64,000 nucleotides of DNA from Zonotrichia leucophrys gambelii. Its lineage: Eukaryota > Chordata > Aves > Passeriformes > Passerellidae. The position numbers and the translations under genes were made by a program. Below, in pieces: positions 60,236-64,000 of this stretch. Each line of letters starts with the position of its first letter. Within the stretch, counting starts at the first letter, position 1. The notes under the pieces were generated by a model that worked only from the letters and a program-made list of their open reading frames with translations, did not search any database and was not told the DNA's origin. The stretch is from contig NC_088179.1 of the NCBI RefSeq assembly GCF_028769735.1, forward strand, positions 1,612,001 through 1,676,000. Reading direction: 5' to 3'.

Positions 60236-63200
60236 AGAAGCTCATGAGGAACTTGCCTGTAATAAAGGTGAGACCTGCCTGGCCCTGTGACACCCTGTGC
60301 TCATACAAGCTGCAGCTCCAACATCCCTGTCCCTGGCACCAGCCTGAGAGCTTAGCTTCAATCACCAATGGCAGTGTCAGAATTTAGAGCTGCTCATTTA
60401 AAAGCTGCTCCCATGACCTCAAGGCAGACAAAAGCTGACCCAGCAGTGGCTGCCATGGGTTTGATGGGTCACAAGGCAAAAACACCATGCACTTTGTCCA
60501 CAAGGGCCTTCTTGGGCCTGGAAGCACAGCAGTGTCTGTAAATCCTTATAAATTATACCAGTATGGTATCTAACCTTCTTACATAGGCTTGGACAATTTC
60601 CTCCCTCCTCCCATTGCTCATTTTCCACAACTCACAAATGTCTGTTTCCCACAAACAAGAAAAATGAGCTGGCAAACACCCTGCCCATAACTCAATTTTA
60701 AGGCAGAGAAATACAATTTTCCCCAAATCTTTCCTTCCTAATGTTTTGTGAAATGAACTGTTCAAAGCTATCTATTGAAAAGAAGATGAAAATCCTTCCC
60801 TTCAAAAAAGAAGCATAATGAATGTACTCTTCACTCTTCAAGAGCTGCAGCACAGCCTGCCAGAGAAAGTCCTCTTTTTCTCCGTTTATGGGGTTTGATT
60901 AAGTGTTCTGTTCTTACGGATTTGAAAGTTTTGATGTCATCTTTTTAATCACTGGTTTTGTGTACAAAAAACAAAACTTGAGATAGCCAAATGCAGAGGT
61001 AAAACTGCAAAATTCTCTTTGTCAGCAGGGGTGACTGAACCTCTTTGCTCAAACTCAACATCACTGGGAATGTCACATTGCTGTTTATCCCAGATATCAT
61101 TTTTGGCTGGAATGATGCTGAGGCACAGAGGGTGGAAACTCAGAGGGTCAGGGTGGGAGCTCTGTTGTGTGCTCTCCCTACAGAGCCACTCATGGCCATG
61201 GCCAGAGCCAGCCCTGGGCTCTGACCCCTCTCCCTGAATTTTCAGACTCTCAGTTTCCTTCTGTGGGTGTCTTTTGTATTTGCAGAGACCCCATGGAAGG
61301 GAGGAAAGATGAATCTGAATCAGGAGCTCACCTCAGAACTTGCTGTGCAGGAGTTGTAGCCATAGCTCTGGCTCAATGGTTCATCAATTTATTTGATTGA
61401 CAGGGTTGGTAGAAGGTCTTAAGAGCTCTCCTGAGAATCAAAATCAAAAGAAAATCCATATGTGAGGGTGTTTATATCTTTCTAAAGCTTCTCTTATTTG
61501 GGAACTAAGCTCATCTACTTTTAATTTCATATAATGAGAAAGTATGGACTTACCTTAGTAAGAACATGGCAAATATTAATTAAGTACTAGCAAGTAAAAA
61601 GAATTTTCAGTAGCTACCAGGGAGGATAAGTCTGAGAGATTGGGCTTTAGACTATATGAGGCTAAAAAAATCATAATAACCAGAAAACATGAGAATTAAA
61701 AGAAGTGCTTGTTAATTAGAGAATATTGAAAGCAGTGGGATATTAAAAAATGTCCACTTTTCATCTGTGACTGTGGAGACAACTCCTGGCTGGAATTAAG
61801 TCTCTGGTGTTTCTGTGCATGGTGCTGTTAGAGTGGGGTATCACAGTTAGATCACTTATTTATTGACACGGAAGCATCAGATGGTGCCTTAATGTGCCCT
61901 TCTCCCCTAAACCCTGTGCTGGTTTTGGGCTGACCTCATGAAGCTCATTTCTCAGCAACTCTCACATGGAAAAAAGTCCAAATTCTGCCATTGCTGCTCC
62001 TGCACTGGCAGAGTTTCAGGGGGACACCTGCCTGGCTTTCTGTACCCGTGGCTCCCTCCCAGCTGAGCTAAATCAGCTCAATCAGCTGGGGACCTGCATC
62101 ACATTTCTGCTCTCAGAGTGAAACCTGCTGTATTGGGAGGACAGAGACAAATAAACTATAAATAAAACTGCATAAGGGCTTCACAAATCAGTGCTTTAAA
62201 AACTTAACTTTTCATCAATCTAACTGCTGCTCTGCTCTCTGTGATGCCACTTTATCTCAGCAGAGACACAGGCAGCCTGTATTCTTTTAACCTCAGCAGG
62301 CTGTCACTGGTCTTTGATATAGCAGCTGTCTCATAGCTACCACTTGATTTCAATTAAACCAGGCTATATTTAGGGTGAAAATAGGGCTATTTTAAACTGC
62401 CATACCTGCCAACTTTTATTCATTCTCAGCAGTAGTTATTTTATTTGATGTACCTGGTTTTAAGCTGCGCCATCCATAAAATTAAAAAGATACCCGAAAC
62501 TGTGATGTATTTCACATTCACAACACCAAAAATCTATCATTAAAAGCAGCAGTTCTCCAGAGAAGAACACACTTTAAGGTGATAAATAACAAAATGCTCT
62601 CTACACACAGTCAGGGATGCTAGCACAGCCTTGCTGTGGTGAGACGATACAAATGATTCTCTGGTGCCAAGGAGAACTGAACTGAAAAATGTGTTTATTT
62701 TTCACTCATCACAGGGGTTTGTTGCTAACACAGAGAGACTTGGTATGTGGAACATCAGCAGAGCACTTTTGTGTGGTGGTCCAACATAAATTGCTTGTTT
62801 TAGGGACAGATTATATGATTTGGGATTGAAGGGTTCTGTCTCCTCACAATTTCACTTCAGTCATTCCTTTCCTCCTCCTCTGCCAATATCACACGTGCTT
62901 TGTCAGCAGAAAATAGGGGAAAACCCCATTAACAGAGACCTCAACCCTTATTCCCTTTATGGTGGGGGCACTGTATTGAAATATCCTAAAATACTGGTGT
63001 GCTCAGGTGAGTGTGATGCCATAAAATCTGTGCCTTGCACTGACACCCTGGGGCACTGCCCTGGCACTGGGAATGCCCCTCTGACAAAATGTGTGAGCAG
63101 CCCTTGTGTCTAGATAATGCAATTACCTGCATGAAGAGATGGGGCACAGTTTTACATGAACGAGAAAGAAAATCTTCTTTGAGTCATCCAAAATTTAATA

Positions 63201-64000
63201 GGCTACGAACACGGCTAAAGCAAAAGATAACTCTCTCATGCAAAAGCCTTCTCATAAACAGGCTGTAATTACACTTGTGCTGCTGTTTGGTTGATGGCAC
63301 AGGCTTTATTAAGTGCAAGAACTGTTTTTCTGCAAGGAAGCTTACTGGAGAGTGGATTAAAACAAGCATGATCACATCCTGACATGCATAAAATGCTGAT
63401 TGTCTCACTTGCCCTAGATGCCAAGTGCTTACTCTTGCAAGGTATTTGGAGCTGTCAACGCCAGCTGAACTCAGCGAGGCACAGAGGTGCTCAGCACATC
63501 TTAAAAAACCTCTTGGCATGGAGAGCAGGCCTCAGACACACTCCATGTTTGCCAATAAAACATACCAGGGGAGTGATGGCAATTACAGAGCAGCTATTTG
63601 TGTGAGCATTACTGGAACTCCATCCCCTGCTTCAGAGAAAGGACGAGACCAAAGGGGGATGCAGAAGGGCTCCAGCTCTGGTTCCCAGGCTGGAAACCTG
63701 CCTGACCCTGACAGAATAAATAAAGTGAACCTGTGGCTCGTTGCATGCAAATCCAACATGAAAACAAGGCTGGTTAAAGGGCCAAATGGAGGCACCCTGA
63801 GAATGCCAGGCTGGTTACACCTCAAAGCTCTGCAGTGCATTGTGCTGCAGCCTTCAGCTGGGGCTGGTTGGGGGCACTCATCACCTCCTTCAGCTGGGCC
63901 ATAAAAGGGACAGGGCACACCAGGGCACACTCACTGGGGCATCGGGACAGTATTCAACATTCTGCTTTAACACTGGTGTAGGGGGACACAATATGGGTAA
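60236..64000. other. Distal upstream flank, no gene recognised
   Basis: I looked for a neighbouring gene such as otospiralin, which lies upstream of GPC1 in human, and saw no matching motif. A TATA-like CATAAAAGG at 63901-63909 is the only promoter-like signal near the right edge and is weak. Confidence 0.45.

Overview
This window looks like avian nuclear DNA, most probably from a songbird. It has AT-rich non-coding sequence, CR1 LINE remnants, many short LTR-like repeats of the kind common in passerine genomes, an ancient MIR-type SINE, and one vertebrate-style CpG island with a single recognisable coding exon. No bacterial operon, phage, CRISPR array, rRNA or tRNA gene is visible. The songbird assignment is inferred from repeat style, not from a database match.

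The only gene I can support is glypican-1 (GPC1) on the minus strand. Its first coding exon lies at 49751-49907. It encodes a signal peptide and the conserved glypican N-terminus, and ends in a consensus splice donor. The exon sits inside a CpG island (about 49490-50720) with GC boxes, a CCAAT box, a G-quadruplex-prone run and a 4-codon upstream ORF. No later GPC1 exon appears to the left, so positions 1-49750 are read as intron 1, which runs off the window. Positions from about 50720 to 64000 are upstream flank, and I recognise no second gene there.

The rest is repeat landscape. There are four minisatellites: a 35-bp unit at about 10.5-10.95 kb, a 15-bp unit at 11.8 kb, a 40-bp unit at 33.1-33.4 kb, and a 1.14-kb, 16-bp-based array at 43.97-45.12 kb. 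There are two long inverted repeats (18.38-19.01 kb, and 56.38-58.92 kb with arms I estimate at about 94% identity). At least eight copies of a 380-440 bp TG...CA element family are present, several with apparent 7-8 bp target duplications. Other LTR-like pieces lie at 15.9, 19.2, 29.5-30.4, 33.0 and 59.5 kb, CR1 pieces at 37.3, 39.4 and 47.4 kb, and several microsatellites.

The most interesting non-coding signals are a full match to the CTCF core motif at the promoter-distal edge of the 1.1-kb minisatellite, the two long inverted repeats, and the repeat family with longer target duplications than retroviral LTRs normally make. The long open frames in the minisatellites (up to 447 codons) are artefacts of stop-free repeat units, not genes.
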